The position numbers were made by a program, and so were the translations under genes. From assembly GCF_015354335.1 (NCBI RefSeq), contig NZ_JADKYR010000003.1, forward strand, positions 124,001 through 188,000: a DNA stretch of 64,000 bases, given 5' to 3'. The notes under the pieces were generated by a model. The model did no database searches. It had not been told where the DNA came from and saw only the letters and a program-made list of their open reading frames with translations. Shown here in pieces: positions 28,177 to 38,704 of the stretch (the stretch's first letter is position 1; every line of letters starts with the position of its first letter). The stretch comes from Methylophilus sp. 13. Lineage in GTDB: Bacteria; Pseudomonadota; Gammaproteobacteria; Burkholderiales; Methylophilaceae.

Positions 28177-29025
28177 ATGAGTTTTGCCATAATGCCAAGC
28201 ATGACTCAACACCTGCTCCCTTACCTGATTGTCGCGTTTGTCTATATGGCGGTGGCGCTCGATTACTGGCGCATTGCCAAACAGGGCAAACCGGTCGATG
28301 AAAATGCTTTTCCGTTTCAACTGCACGGCGCGATGGTGGCGCTGGGGCTGGTCATGCATGGCAGCCTGTTGTACCGCGACATGTTTGCCATTGGCTCAGT
28401 CAACTTAGGGGTGTATTACGCACTGTCGGCGATTTTATGGCTCACCGTATTAATCTACTGGGTCGCCGACTTAAAGCACTCATTACATAGTTTGCAAGCG
28501 TTTGTATTGCCCCCGGCTGCCCTTTGCGTGCTGATGCCAGGCTTTGCCGTGACAGACTATTATGTAGATACGCGTGGCTTCACGCTGTTTAACCTGCATA
28601 TCCTGATCGCCATACTGGCTTACAGCCTGTTTACCTTTGCGGCGCTGCATGCGTGCCTGATGCGCATGGCAGAGCGCGCCTTGCATCAAAAAAACAGCTG
28701 GCTGGCGCTGCAAGGCTTTCCACCGTTACTGGTGCTTGATGCGCTGCTGTTTAAAGTGTTGCACGTGGGCTTTGTTTTACTGACGATTACCTTGATCAGC
28801 GGCATGCTGTTTAGTGAAGAAATTTTCGGCAAACCCTTGCAGTTCAACCACAAAACCGTGTTCTCGATTGCTTCATGGATGATCTACGCCTGGCTGCTGT
28901 TTGGGCGCTTTAAATATGGCTGGCGGGGCAAAGTGGCCACGCGCTGGACGCTGGTGGGCTTTGTCTTGCTGCTGCTGGCGTATATAGGCAGCCGCTTTGT
29001 GTTACACGTGGTGCTGGGGCGCTAA
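28177..29025 (+). CDS. CcsA-type cytochrome c assembly family protein (YpjD-like)
   Basis: A polytopic membrane protein of 282 residues (274 if the ATG at 28201 is used). It has about eight hydrophobic segments. It resembles the CcsA/CcmC family, with histidines in or next to membrane helices (FQLHGAMVALGLVMHG; LFNLHILIAILAYSLFTF; FKVLHVGFVLLTI). Proteins of this type sit beside ffh in many proteobacteria (YpjD), where their role is not settled; haem handling is assumed from the fold. Confidence 0.85.
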   Translation: MSFAIMPSMTQHLLPYLIVAFVYMAVALDYWRIAKQGKPVDENAFPFQLHGAMVALGLVMHGSLLYRDMFAIGSVNLGVYYALSAILWLTVLIYWVADLKHSLHSLQAFVLPPAALCVLMPGFAVTDYYVDTRGFTLFNLHILIAILAYSLFTFAALHACLMRMAERALHQKNSWLALQGFPPLLVLDALLFKVLHVGFVLLTITLISGMLFSEEIFGKPLQFNHKTVFSIASWMIYAWLLFGRFKYGWRGKVATRWTLVGFVLLLLAYIGSRFVLHVVLGR

Positions 29026-29058
29026 CTATTTAGCGCCTGCCAGCATACACGGCTCTTA

Positions 29059-29733
29059 TTAGTTTCGCAGACTAATGATAGGCCAGCCTTGGCCTTGCGC
29101 GTAGGCGGTAAGCTTAGGGTCCGCATCCACAGCGACCGGATTGGTCACCAGTTTCATGAGTGGCAAATCGTTGTGTGAATCACTGTAAAAATAACTTTTT
29201 TCAAAATCAGCCAGTGATTGGCCACGTGCCGCCAGCCATTCGTTCAGACGGGTCACCTTGCCCTGCTGAAAACTGGGCGTGCCACTGACACCGCCGGTAT
29301 ATTGCCCGTCCACCATCTCAGGGTCGGTGCCAATGAGATGCTCGATGCCGTATGCGGTGGCAATCGGCTTGGTTACAAAGCTGTTAGTCGCGGTAATGAT
29401 CATGCACAAATCACCGTTGGCTTTGTGCTGGTTGACCAGGTCTTGTGCTTTTTGCGTCATCATCGGGCGGATAACGTTGGTCATATATTTTTTATGCAGC
29501 TCATCCAGAAACGCTTTGGGATGTTGCGACAAAGGCTGCAACTGGAACTTGAGAAAAGCATAAATATCCAGACAGCCGTTTTTATAGTCTTCGTAAAACT
29601 GCTCGTTGCGCGCCTTGTGTTGTGCGCCATCCAGCAGGCCTTCACTAATCAAAAACACGCTCCAGTTATAGTCGCTATCCCCTGCCAGCAGGGTGTTGTC
29701 CAAGTCAAATAAGGCCAGGTTTTGTTTCATCAC
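29059..29733 (-). CDS. HAD-superfamily subclass IB hydrolase
   Basis: A 224-residue phosphatase-like protein related to SerB. Motif I is FDLDNTLL (residues 9-16), motif II MIITATNSF with the conserved T or S, a lysine lies in SFQQGKVTRL, and motif IV is YSDSHNDLPLM. Subclass IB members include phosphoserine and histidinol-phosphate phosphatases. The substrate cannot be told from the sequence. It follows the DMT transporter gene by 21 bp on the same strand and is probably co-transcribed with it. Confidence 0.88.
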   Translation of the reverse strand: MMKQNLALFDLDNTLLAGDSDYNWSVFLISEGLLDGAQHKARNEQFYEDYKNGCLDIYAFLKFQLQPLSQHPKAFLDELHKKYMTNVIRPMMTQKAQDLVNQHKANGDLCMIITATNSFVTKPIATAYGIEHLIGTDPEMVDGQYTGGVSGTPSFQQGKVTRLNEWLAARGQSLADFEKSYFYSDSHNDLPLMKLVTNPVAVDADPKLTAYAQGQGWPIISLRN

Positions 29734-29754
29734 GCTTCATTTCTTTAATCAACA

Positions 29755-30648
29755 TTAAACAATCTGTTCATCGGGCACGGCTTCTTTGGTTGCCGTCAGC
29801 ACTAAAAAGACGCCGACCAGAATCACGGCCAGCGAAATATATTCCATGAGGTATATCTGTTCGTCGGCAAACCAGACGCCGACGACAAAGGCGACCACCG
29901 GATTGACAAAGGTGTTGCTACTGGCGACCAGGGGACGCACATGATGCAATAACCAATGGTAGGCAGAAAAAGCAATGATAGACCCAGGCACGATCATAAA
30001 GCCCAGGGCCACCCATGCCCGGGGCGACACCTGCGCAGGCAGATGCTCGCCAAAGGCGATACTGAATAAAAACGCAATGATCCCGCCACACAACATCTGG
30101 CTAGCGGCACCCATGAGCCCGGAAGGCATAGACAAATGTTTGCCCCAGACCGATCCCAATGACCAACATGCGGCTGCAAACATCAGCAAGCAGGCACTGA
30201 CCCAGTCGCCTTGCAGGCTGCCGCGGGTATTCAGCAACAAAATCCCAATCAGACCAATCGCAATGCCCAACCATTCGCGGCGGCTAATTTTGTGCCCCCA
30301 CAGGCTGGAGAAAATCGCCATCCAGATGGGCGCAGTCGCAATCGCCAGCGCAGCCACGCTGGAGGATACATGCAGTTGCACCTGTGACACCGTCCCATTG
30401 CCCAGCACGGGCAACAGCAGGCCAACCAAGGCCGCTCCACGCCACTGCAAGCGTGTCGGCGGCGCATGCCCGAGCAAGCGCAAACTGACATATAACAGGC
30501 TACCGGCAATGGTAAAACGCAGCCCCACCATCACAAAGGGCGGAAAGCTCTCAATCGCATACTTAATCGCGAGGTAAGTTGAGCCCCAGATAAAGTAGGT
30601 ACAAGCCAGCGCAATGGTCACCAACAACCAATGATTTCTTTGCGTCAT
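29755..30648 (-). CDS. EamA/DMT-family transporter (drug/metabolite exporter)
   Basis: A 297-residue inner-membrane protein with ten hydrophobic segments and two EamA repeats. The N-terminus has YFIWGSTYLAIKYAIESFPP, a common start of the RhaT/YedA-like branch. The substrate is unknown; relatives export amino acids or metabolites. It is upstream of the HAD hydrolase gene and separated from leuA by a terminator. Confidence 0.88.
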   Translation of the reverse strand: MTQRNHWLLVTIALACTYFIWGSTYLAIKYAIESFPPFVMVGLRFTIAGSLLYVSLRLLGHAPPTRLQWRGAALVGLLLPVLGNGTVSQVQLHVSSSVAALAIATAPIWMAIFSSLWGHKISRREWLGIAIGLIGILLLNTRGSLQGDWVSACLLMFAAACWSLGSVWGKHLSMPSGLMGAASQMLCGGIIAFLFSIAFGEHLPAQVSPRAWVALGFMIVPGSIIAFSAYHWLLHHVRPLVASSNTFVNPVVAFVVGVWFADEQIYLMEYISLAVILVGVFLVLTATKEAVPDEQIV

Positions 30649-30677
30649 TGCGGCTTGCCTTTCCAGGGTGTCATGGT

Positions 30678-30718
30678 TGAAAAAAGAAAACGCTTGTTAC
30701 CCGCAGGCAACAAGCGTT
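30678..30718 (-). terminator. Terminator of leuA
   Basis: On the minus strand, stem AACGCTTGTT/AACAAGCGTT with a 10-base loop, then TTCTTTTTTC. It lies 15 bp after the leuA stop. Confidence 0.9.
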
Positions 30719-30732
30719 GGTTCAGAGCCTGC

Positions 30733-32265
30733 TTACACTTGCGGGTTCAATTTTTCTGCTTTTGCATAAAGCTTGTTCAGGCCATTCAGATAAGCTTTAG
30801 CGGAGGCGACGACAATATCGGTATCGGCGCCCTGACCATTCACGATGCGCCCACCCTTGGATAAACGCACGGTCACCTCCCCTTGCGCATCGGTGCCACT
30901 GGTGATGTTGTTGACCGAATACAGCAGCAACTCGGAATCACTTTGCACCACGTTTTCAATCGCCTTGAAAGTCGCATCGACCGGACCACCGCCATTGGCT
31001 TCGGTACGCTGCTCGCTACCATCCACACTCAGGGTCAAAATCGCGTGCGGGATCTCGCCGGTTTGCGAGGCCACTTGCAAGTAGCTCAGCTTGAACATTT
31101 CACGGCTTTCCTGCACCACTTCATCACTGACCAATGCATGCAAATCCTCGTCAAAGATTTCCGATTTTTTGTCAGCCAGCTCTTTAAAGCGCGCAAACGC
31201 CGCATTGAGCGCGTCCTCACTTTCGAGCTCGATGCCCAACTCTTTCAACCGGGTTCTAAATGCATTGCGGCCAGACAGTTTGCCTAAGGTCAATTTATTG
31301 GCGCCCCAACCCACATCTTCGGCGCGCATGATTTCATAGGTCTCACGATGCTTGAGCACGCCATCCTGATGGATGCCAGACTCATGCGCAAACGCGTTGG
31401 CACCGACAATGGCTTTATTCGGTTGCACAGGGTAACCAGTGATGGTAGAAACCAATTTGGACGACGGCACGATTTGCGTGGTATCAATGCGCGTGTTCAG
31501 GTTAAAAATATCGCTACGGGTTTTAATTGCCATGACAACTTCTTCTAGACTGGCATTCCCGGCGCGTTCGCCCAGGCCGTTGATTGTGCACTCGACCTGA
31601 CGTGCACCATTCATGACCGCTGACAGCGAGTTGGCGACCGCCATGCCGAGATCGTTATGGCAATGGGTAGACCAGACCACTTTGTCCGCGCCCTTGACGC
31701 GCTGGATCAAGGTGGCAAAGCGCTCGCCCCACACCGCCGGCAGGCTGTAACCCACCGTATCCGGGACGTTAATAGTTTTGGCGCCCGCTTCAATCACGGC
31801 CTCAAACACGCGCACCAGAAAATCAATCTCTGAGCGTACCGCATCTTCCGCAGAAAACTCGACATCCTCAGTATACTCACGCGCCCATTTGACGGCTTGC
31901 ACAGCACGCTCAACCACCTGGTCTTCCGTCATGCGCAGCTTGTTTTCCATATGGATTTTGCTGGTGGCAATAAAGGTATGGATACGGCCACGGACGGCAT
32001 GCTTGATCGCCTCGCCGGCACGGCGCACATCGTTTTCACTGGCTCGTGCCAGCGAGCAAACGGTAGAGGTTTTAATCACCTTGGCGATCTCGGAAATCGC
32101 GTCAAAATCACCGGGGCTGGCGGCAGCAAACCCGGCTTCAATCACATCCACGCCCAATTTCTCCAACTGGCGGGCGATGCGGATTTTTTCTTCTTTAGTC
32201 ATCGCTGCGCCGGGGCTCTGCTCCCCGTCACGCAACGTGGTATCAAAAATAATAATTTGTTCCAT
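30733..32265 (-). CDS. leuA: 2-isopropylmalate synthase
   Basis: Condenses 2-ketoisovalerate with acetyl-CoA, the first committed step of leucine synthesis. The 510-residue length is normal for LeuA. The catalytic TIM barrel opens with [16 protein letters not shown], and [12 protein letters not shown] carries metal-ligand histidines. The C-terminal regulatory domain (from about residue 390) binds leucine for feedback inhibition. No leucine-rich leader peptide was recognised upstream, so attenuation is not supported. It is monocistronic between terminators. Confidence 0.97.
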   Translation of the reverse strand: MEQIIIFDTTLRDGEQSPGAAMTKEEKIRIARQLEKLGVDVIEAGFAAASPGDFDAISEIAKVIKTSTVCSLARASENDVRRAGEAIKHAVRGRIHTFIATSKIHMENKLRMTEDQVVERAVQAVKWAREYTEDVEFSAEDAVRSEIDFLVRVFEAVIEAGAKTINVPDTVGYSLPAVWGERFATLIQRVKGADKVVWSTHCHNDLGMAVANSLSAVMNGARQVECTINGLGERAGNASLEEVVMAIKTRSDIFNLNTRIDTTQIVPSSKLVSTITGYPVQPNKAIVGANAFAHESGIHQDGVLKHRETYEIMRAEDVGWGANKLTLGKLSGRNAFRTRLKELGIELESEDALNAAFARFKELADKKSEIFDEDLHALVSDEVVQESREMFKLSYLQVASQTGEIPHAILTLSVDGSEQRTEANGGGPVDATFKAIENVVQSDSELLLYSVNNITSGTDAQGEVTVRLSKGGRIVNGQGADTDIVVASAKAYLNGLNKLYAKAEKLNPQV

Positions 32266-32346
32266 GAATATTCCTAATCTGACAGCCGGATTTTACCCGC
32301 TTGTCCTTTAAATGACTATAACCGCGCCCACACCTCAAGCGTCAAA

Positions 32347-32378
32347 TAAAAAACGCGCTTACCCAAGCGCGTTTTAGA
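32347..32378 (-). terminator. Terminator of pssA
   Basis: On the minus strand, stem AAAACGCGCTT/AAGCGCGTTTT with loop GGGT, then a T-run. It lies 16 bp after the pssA stop and isolates it from leuA. Confidence 0.92.
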
Positions 32379-32390
32379 AAAGACTCTGCA

Positions 32391-33179
32391 CTAGACAGTA
32401 TTTTTGGCTTGCAGCCGCTCGCGCGCCCACATGTAATAGCCAGACAAGGCATACACGAACACCACGCTGAACAATACTTCTGGCGGGCTGTATGAAATCA
32501 GCACAAAGGCCATCACCACCGCCAGAATGGCTACAAACGGCACCGAATGTCTGAGATTGATATCCTTGCCGCTGTAGAACTTGAGGTCAGAGACCATAGA
32601 GCCTGCCGCAAAAATAGTGATAAACCAGGCAATCCATTTCACCTGCAAGGCGCCAAAGAAAATCTCGCGGCCATCGATATTGTATTCATAAGACACCCAG
32701 ACAAATCCGGCAATCAAGGCTGCTGCGGCCGGGCTTGGCAAGCCCTGAAAGTAGCGCTTGTCCTGAAAGGGATCATCCAGCTTGGTATTAAAGCGGGCCA
32801 GGCGCAAGGCGGCACAGGCGGCATAAATAAACGCTGCAATCCAGCCCAGCTTGTTCATGGGCTGCAAGGCCCACACATACATGATGAGCGCCGGGGCGAC
32901 CCCGAACGACACCATGTCTGCCAAGCTGTCATATTCAGCGCCAAACGCACTTTGGGTATTGGTCATGCGTGCCACACGGCCATCCAGGCCATCCATCACC
33001 ATGGCAATAAAAATCGCAATCGCTGACTGCTCAAAGTGCTGGTTCATCGCCTGCACAATCGCGTAAAAACCGCCAAATAGCGAAGCTGAGGTAAACAGGT
33101 TGGGTAGCAGGTAAATCCCGCGCTGCCGCAGGGTGGTGTGTTGTTCGCGTCTAGACTGGCGGTTTTGTGATTCAACCAT
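32391..33179 (-). CDS. pssA: CDP-diacylglycerol-serine O-phosphatidyltransferase
   Basis: Makes phosphatidylserine, the precursor of phosphatidylethanolamine, in the inner membrane. The ATG at 33179 (MVESQNRQSRREQ) gives 262 residues; the frame extends to 33224. The CDP-alcohol phosphotransferase motif is intact: DGLDGRVAR, then G and two D in FGAEYDSLAD. About seven hydrophobic segments follow the basic N-terminus. This is the membrane-integral type II enzyme, not the E. coli type. No psd gene lies beside it here. Confidence 0.95.
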   Translation of the reverse strand: MVESQNRQSRREQHTTLRQRGIYLLPNLFTSASLFGGFYAIVQAMNQHFEQSAIAIFIAMVMDGLDGRVARMTNTQSAFGAEYDSLADMVSFGVAPALIMYVWALQPMNKLGWIAAFIYAACAALRLARFNTKLDDPFQDKRYFQGLPSPAAAALIAGFVWVSYEYNIDGREIFFGALQVKWIAWFITIFAAGSMVSDLKFYSGKDINLRHSVPFVAILAVVMAFVLISYSPPEVLFSVVFVYALSGYYMWARERLQAKNTV

Positions 33180-33317
33180 AAGGAACTTTTCAGAATTGCA
33201 GAATACCTGCATTGTTGCGGGCAATCACAAAAAATGCAAGCGTGCCCCCTGCATGCAAGCGGGTTTTCTCCGCAAGAAGCAAGTATCCCGGCTGTGCTAA
33301 AATAGCGCTTTATTTAA

Positions 33318-34526
<1,209 letters not shown>

Positions 34527-35429
34527 TTTTCTAATTAATCTTAACCGCCGACTCTAAAATAAAGCAGAAATTAGTATTTCTTGATGCTGCATTCTTTTCG
34601 CCTCTCGGCGAGTCACTTTCTGGTGCTTGCCCCCCAGAAAGTAACCACAACGAACGAAGTGTTGCGGCGTAGGCTAATCTTCAGGTTAAGCCACATCGTG
34701 GCGGCAGTAGCCAAAGAGGACGAGACCCAGCAATCACGGCCTTGCTGCTCCCTTGCGTTGCTCAACAAAGTAAGCGGTCACGAAACGCGCCCTGACAAGC
34801 CACACACGTCGTGGCTTGTTGCGGAGCTTAGACAGTCGCTCCCTTTTTCCTTACTTTGTTTTCGCTACTCTGCCTGATGGAATGGAATTCATCTCTCCAA
34901 ACTCACACGGTTGATGTTTGAACCGTTCAAAAAATAATTCTTTTGTTCAATCCTAAGCTCGTTGCGCTCACATGGTGTTCAGGGCCCCCATCTGCCGCGC
35001 CGAGCAACGCAGACTTGGCGGGAGCCTTCGGCCATCGGCTGTCCGAGTTCCGCGGTGGCTTGCGTTCTTTGCAAGCCGCTAGGGCGAGTTTCGATGGCCG
35101 CCCGGCAAGCCGAGTAGCGCAGGAGACAAGCGGAAGCTGGGGTGCACTTTCTTTTGGTTACTTTATCTTTGGGCAAGCAAAGAAAAATAAAGCTAAAGCG
35201 CCTAAGAAATACCAACAAAGACTTACAGAAAACCCATCACTCGTTCTTCGATTTTAATAAGATTAGTATTAACCTTGCAGATTCCTACCGACATCGCAAA
35301 GAGATACCCATAAAACACGCTTTAGCAAATCAAGCCCATTCATCCTCGAATCACACCCCGCCATTTATTCTTCTCTTGCCTGTGCTAGAATCGCGAGTTA
35401 CTTATTAGATTCATTCAGGAACAAGTATT
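34527..35429. repeat. Gene-free region, probable dispersed repeat element
   Basis: About 900 bp between tgt and yajC with no credible gene. It starts near 34600 with TCGCCTCTCGGCGAGTCACT and a perfect hairpin ACTTTCTGG (34615-34623)/CCAGAAAGT (34634-34642). The 10-mer AAAGTAACCA at 34638-34647 returns inverted as TGGTTACTTT at 35155-35164. The inner part near 34960-35140 is G+C-rich. Segments of this CTTTTGGTTACTTT / GGGCAAGCAAAGAAAA type occur many times in various proteobacterial genomes and give false small reading frames. Copy number here is unknown. Confidence 0.6.
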
Positions 35430-35744
35430 ATGTTTATCAGCAATGCCTATGCCGCTGGCGCGCCAGCCACCGACTTTATGAGCTTTTTGCCTATGGTGGT
35501 CATTTTTGTGTTGTTTTATTTCATGCTGATCCGCCCACAAGTCAAGCAGGCCAAGCAGCATAAATCCATGCTCGAAACACTGAAAGCAGGCGATGAAGTG
35601 GCAACCAACGGCGGGATTGTCGGCAAAGTGACCAAAGTCAGTGAAAATTTTGTCAGCATCGAAATCGCGGCCAATACCGTGGTGCATGTACAGAAACACA
35701 CTGTGCAGACCTTACTGCCTGCTGGCACTTTAAAATCGATTTAA
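35430..35744 (+). CDS. yajC: Preprotein translocase subunit YajC
   Basis: Small Sec accessory protein, 104 residues. One membrane helix (FLPMVVIFVLFYFMLIRPQV) is followed by the conserved cytoplasmic segment KQHKSMLETLKAGDEVATNGGI and GKVTKVSENFVSIEIA. It is first in yajC-secD-secF, 60 bp before secD. The ribosome site is AGGAACA upstream of the ATG. Confidence 0.96.
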   Translation: MFISNAYAAGAPATDFMSFLPMVVIFVLFYFMLIRPQVKQAKQHKSMLETLKAGDEVATNGGIVGKVTKVSENFVSIEIAANTVVHVQKHTVQTLLPAGTLKSI

Positions 35745-35804
35745 CTGTTATCCATTTAGTGCAAGCGCAACGCGCTTGCCTTTCATTCTGAACAAGAGTT
35801 TGTT

Positions 35805-37634
35805 ATGAACCGTTATCCGTTATGGAAATTCGTGCTGATTGGCACCGTGATTGTGATTGGGCTGCTGTACACGATCCCCAACTTTTTTGGGGAGTCGCCT
35901 GCGGTACAAATCAGTCCGGCCAAAACTTCGCTCAAGCTGGATGAGGGCTTGCTGCGCAAAGTGGAGGATACGCTCAAGCTCGCGGATATTCCGTTTGATG
36001 GCGTGTTTATGGATGCGAGCGGCGTGAAGGTACGTTTTGCCAATACCGATACGCAACTGCTGGCAAAAGACAAATTGGTCGCCAACCTGGGCAAAGACTA
36101 TACCGTCGCGCTCAATCTGGTGCCACAAACGCCAAACTGGCTGCAAAGCATAGGCGCCAAGCCGATGTATCTGGGTCTGGACTTGCGTGGCGGCGTGCAC
36201 TTTCTGCTGCAAGTAGACATGAAAGCCGCGCTGGACAAAGCCGCAGAAAGCACCATGGGCGATTTCCGCATGGCCTTGCGTAAAGAAAAAGTCAATTATT
36301 TCGGCATTGAGCGCCAAGGCCAAGTGGTGGTAGTGAAATTTGAATCCGAAGCAGAAGCCACCAAAGCACGCAACCTGCTTGCAAAGGACTATTCTGACCT
36401 GACTTATAAAATTACGGGCAGCGACAAGGACTTCAACCTGACAGCCAGCATGAGTGTGATGGCGCAAAAACGCATTCAGGAATTCGCGCTCAAGCAAAAC
36501 CTGCAAACGCTGCACAACCGGATTAACGAGCTGGGTGTGGCTGAGCCTATCGTGCAACAGCAAGGCATGGACCGCATTGTGGTGCAATTGCCTGGTGTGC
36601 AAGATACCGCCAAGGCGAAGGAAATCCTGGGCCGGACCGCGACCCTGGAAATCCGCATGGTAGACGAAGAGAAGTCTGACATGGCGACCTTGCAAAAAGC
36701 GCAAAGCGGACAGGTGCCGTTTGGCGATGAAATGTTCACTGACCGTGAAGGTCGCCCCGTACTGGTGAAAAAGAATGTGGTGCTGACCGGTGACAGGATT
36801 ACCGATGCAGGGCCTGGTGTGAATGGCCAAAATGGCGCTTCAGTCGTGAATGTCACGCTGGATGGCCGTGGTGCCGGAATCTTTAAAAATGTCACCCGTG
36901 AAAACGTTGGCAAACGCATGGCGATTTTGCTGATTGAAAAAGGTAGCACCGAAGTGATTACAGCGCCGGTGATCAATGAAGAAATTGGCGGTGGCCGCGT
37001 ACAGATTTCCGGCATGGCCAACGCGCAGGAAGCCACAGACATTTCATTGCTGTTACGTGCCGGGGCATTGGCCGCACCGATGGAAATCATTGAAGAGCGT
37101 ACTGTGGGCCCAAGCATGGGTGAAGAAAACATCAAACGTGGTGTGCACTCTACCCTGTGGGGCTTTGCCGCGATTGCGGTCATGATGATTGTGTACTACA
37201 TGGTGTTTGGGGGCGTCTCGGTGATGGCTTTGGGTGTGAATCTGCTATTGCTGGTTGCCATCCTATCCATGTTGCAAGCCACACTTACTCTGCCAGGTTT
37301 GGCCGCGATTGCACTGGCCCTGGGGATGGCAATTGACGCCAACGTACTGATCAACGAGCGTATCCGTGAAGAGTTGCGTAACGGCAATACGCCGCAAGCC
37401 AGTATCCATGCCGGTTACGATCGCGCGTTTGATACGATTCTCGACTCCAACGTGACGACCTTGATTGCAGGTCTGGCACTGTTCATGTTCGGGACCGGCC
37501 CGATCAAAGGCTTTGCTGTGGTTCACGTGCTGGGCATTATGACCTCTATGTTTAGTGCCGTGCTGGTTTCTCGTGCACTGGTGAATCTCTTGTATGGCTA
37601 TCGCCGCAAGATTGAGCACCTGCGGATCGGCTAA
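35805..37634 (+). CDS. secD: Protein translocase subunit SecD
   Basis: Large subunit of the SecDF complex, which uses proton flow to help pull exported proteins out on the periplasmic side. At 609 residues it has one N-terminal helix, a long periplasmic P1 domain (about residues 30-440) with LGLDLRGGVHFLLQVD, and five C-terminal helices with ALGMAIDANVLINERIREE, which bears the conserved aspartate. It is 44 bp upstream of secF. Confidence 0.97.
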   Translation: MNRYPLWKFVLIGTVIVIGLLYTIPNFFGESPAVQISPAKTSLKLDEGLLRKVEDTLKLADIPFDGVFMDASGVKVRFANTDTQLLAKDKLVANLGKDYTVALNLVPQTPNWLQSIGAKPMYLGLDLRGGVHFLLQVDMKAALDKAAESTMGDFRMALRKEKVNYFGIERQGQVVVVKFESEAEATKARNLLAKDYSDLTYKITGSDKDFNLTASMSVMAQKRIQEFALKQNLQTLHNRINELGVAEPIVQQQGMDRIVVQLPGVQDTAKAKEILGRTATLEIRMVDEEKSDMATLQKAQSGQVPFGDEMFTDREGRPVLVKKNVVLTGDRITDAGPGVNGQNGASVVNVTLDGRGAGIFKNVTRENVGKRMAILLIEKGSTEVITAPVINEEIGGGRVQISGMANAQEATDISLLLRAGALAAPMEIIEERTVGPSMGEENIKRGVHSTLWGFAAIAVMMIVYYMVFGGVSVMALGVNLLLLVAILSMLQATLTLPGLAAIALALGMAIDANVLINERIREELRNGNTPQASIHAGYDRAFDTILDSNVTTLIAGLALFMFGTGPIKGFAVVHVLGIMTSMFSAVLVSRALVNLLYGYRRKIEHLRIG

Positions 37635-37678
37635 TCCGTGACCTGCCACGACTAGAAACGCATTTAAGAGAACACATT

Positions 37679-38623
37679 ATGGAATTATTCAGAATTAAAA
37701 AAGACATCCCGTTCATGAGTTACGGGCGTCTGACCACTTCAATCTCGCTGATCACGTTTGTGCTGGCAATTTTCTTCCTGTTTCACCGTGGCCTCAATTA
37801 TGGGGTGGACTTTACCGGCGGGACCGTGATGGAAGTACATTACCCGGCCGCTGCCAATATCGAGCAAATTCGCCAGGTCATGGATGCGGTTGGCTTGAAA
37901 GATGTCACGGTGCAGAACTTTGGTTCCAGCCAGGATGTGCTGATCCGACTGCCCGTTAAAAAAGAATTATCGATTGCCCAGCTCTCTGAAAAAATCTCGA
38001 CCGCCCTGAAAGGCGCGGACGCAGGTGCTGAAATCCGTCGCGTGGAGTCTGTCGGCTCACAAGTGGGTGAAGAGTTGTATGAAAATGGGGCGTTGGCCTT
38101 GCTGTTGGTCTGCGCAGGTATCATGGGTTACCTGGCCTTGCGTTTTGAATGGCGTTTTGCGGTAGCTGCCATCATCGCCAACATGCACGACGTGATTATT
38201 ATCTTGGGCTTCTTTGCGTTCTTCCAGTGGGAGTTCAACCTGACTGTGCTCGCCGCGATTCTTGCCGTGCTGGGTTATTCGGTGAACGAATCTGTGGTGG
38301 TCTTTGACCGTGTGCGTGAAAACTTCAAGAAAATGCGTAAAGCCAGCGCAGTGCAAGTGATTGACAATGCGATTACGCGTACCATGTCACGCACCATCAT
38401 CACCCATATCATGACGCAAACCATGGTTTGTTCCATGCTGTTTTTTGGTGGCGAAACCTTGCACAACTTCTCCCTGGCCTTGACCATTGGCATTCTGTTC
38501 GGCATTTACTCATCCGTATTGGTTGCCTGCCCGATTGCCATGTGGCTAGGCGTCAACCGTGCCAACCTGATTGGTGACAGCGAGAAAAAACCGAAAGAAG
38601 ACGAAGCCGCCCTCGCCCCCTAA
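37679..38623 (+). CDS. secF: Protein translocase subunit SecF
   Basis: Partner of SecD in protein export. 314 residues with six membrane helices and a short periplasmic loop. YGVDFTGGTVMEV is the N-terminal signature, and GYSVNESVVVFDRVREN in the fourth/fifth helix region matches the SecD/SecF core. A charged tail ends the protein (KKPKEDEAALAP). A strong terminator closes the operon. Confidence 0.97.
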   Translation: MELFRIKKDIPFMSYGRLTTSISLITFVLAIFFLFHRGLNYGVDFTGGTVMEVHYPAAANIEQIRQVMDAVGLKDVTVQNFGSSQDVLIRLPVKKELSIAQLSEKISTALKGADAGAEIRRVESVGSQVGEELYENGALALLLVCAGIMGYLALRFEWRFAVAAIIANMHDVIIILGFFAFFQWEFNLTVLAAILAVLGYSVNESVVVFDRVRENFKKMRKASAVQVIDNAITRTMSRTIITHIMTQTMVCSMLFFGGETLHNFSLALTIGILFGIYSSVLVACPIAMWLGVNRANLIGDSEKKPKEDEAALAP

Positions 38624-38656
38624 GCCGCGACCTAGTCCCGGTTTCCCTTGATTTTT

Positions 38657-38693
38657 AGCCACTGGTGAGTACACTAGTGGCTTCTTGTTTTTA
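38657..38693 (+). terminator. Terminator of yajC-secD-secF
   Basis: Stem AGCCACTGGTG/CACTAGTGGCT (one G-T pair) with loop AGTA, then TCTTGTTTTT. It ends only about 12 bp before the start of the next gene. Confidence 0.88.
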
Positions 38694-38704
38694 TCGTCGC
38701 CCCC

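Noticed and set aside
32266-32346. Leucine attenuator before leuA
   Set aside because: No leader peptide with repeated Leu codons and no alternative hairpins; the hairpin present is the pssA terminator read on the same strand.
34581-35408. Small reading frames in the tgt-yajC gap
   Set aside because: They fall in repeat-like DNA, have no ribosome sites, and give products typical of mis-annotated repeats.
35820-36830. 336-codon minus-strand frame opposite secD
   Set aside because: Shadow of secD; no ribosome site and no recognisable domain.
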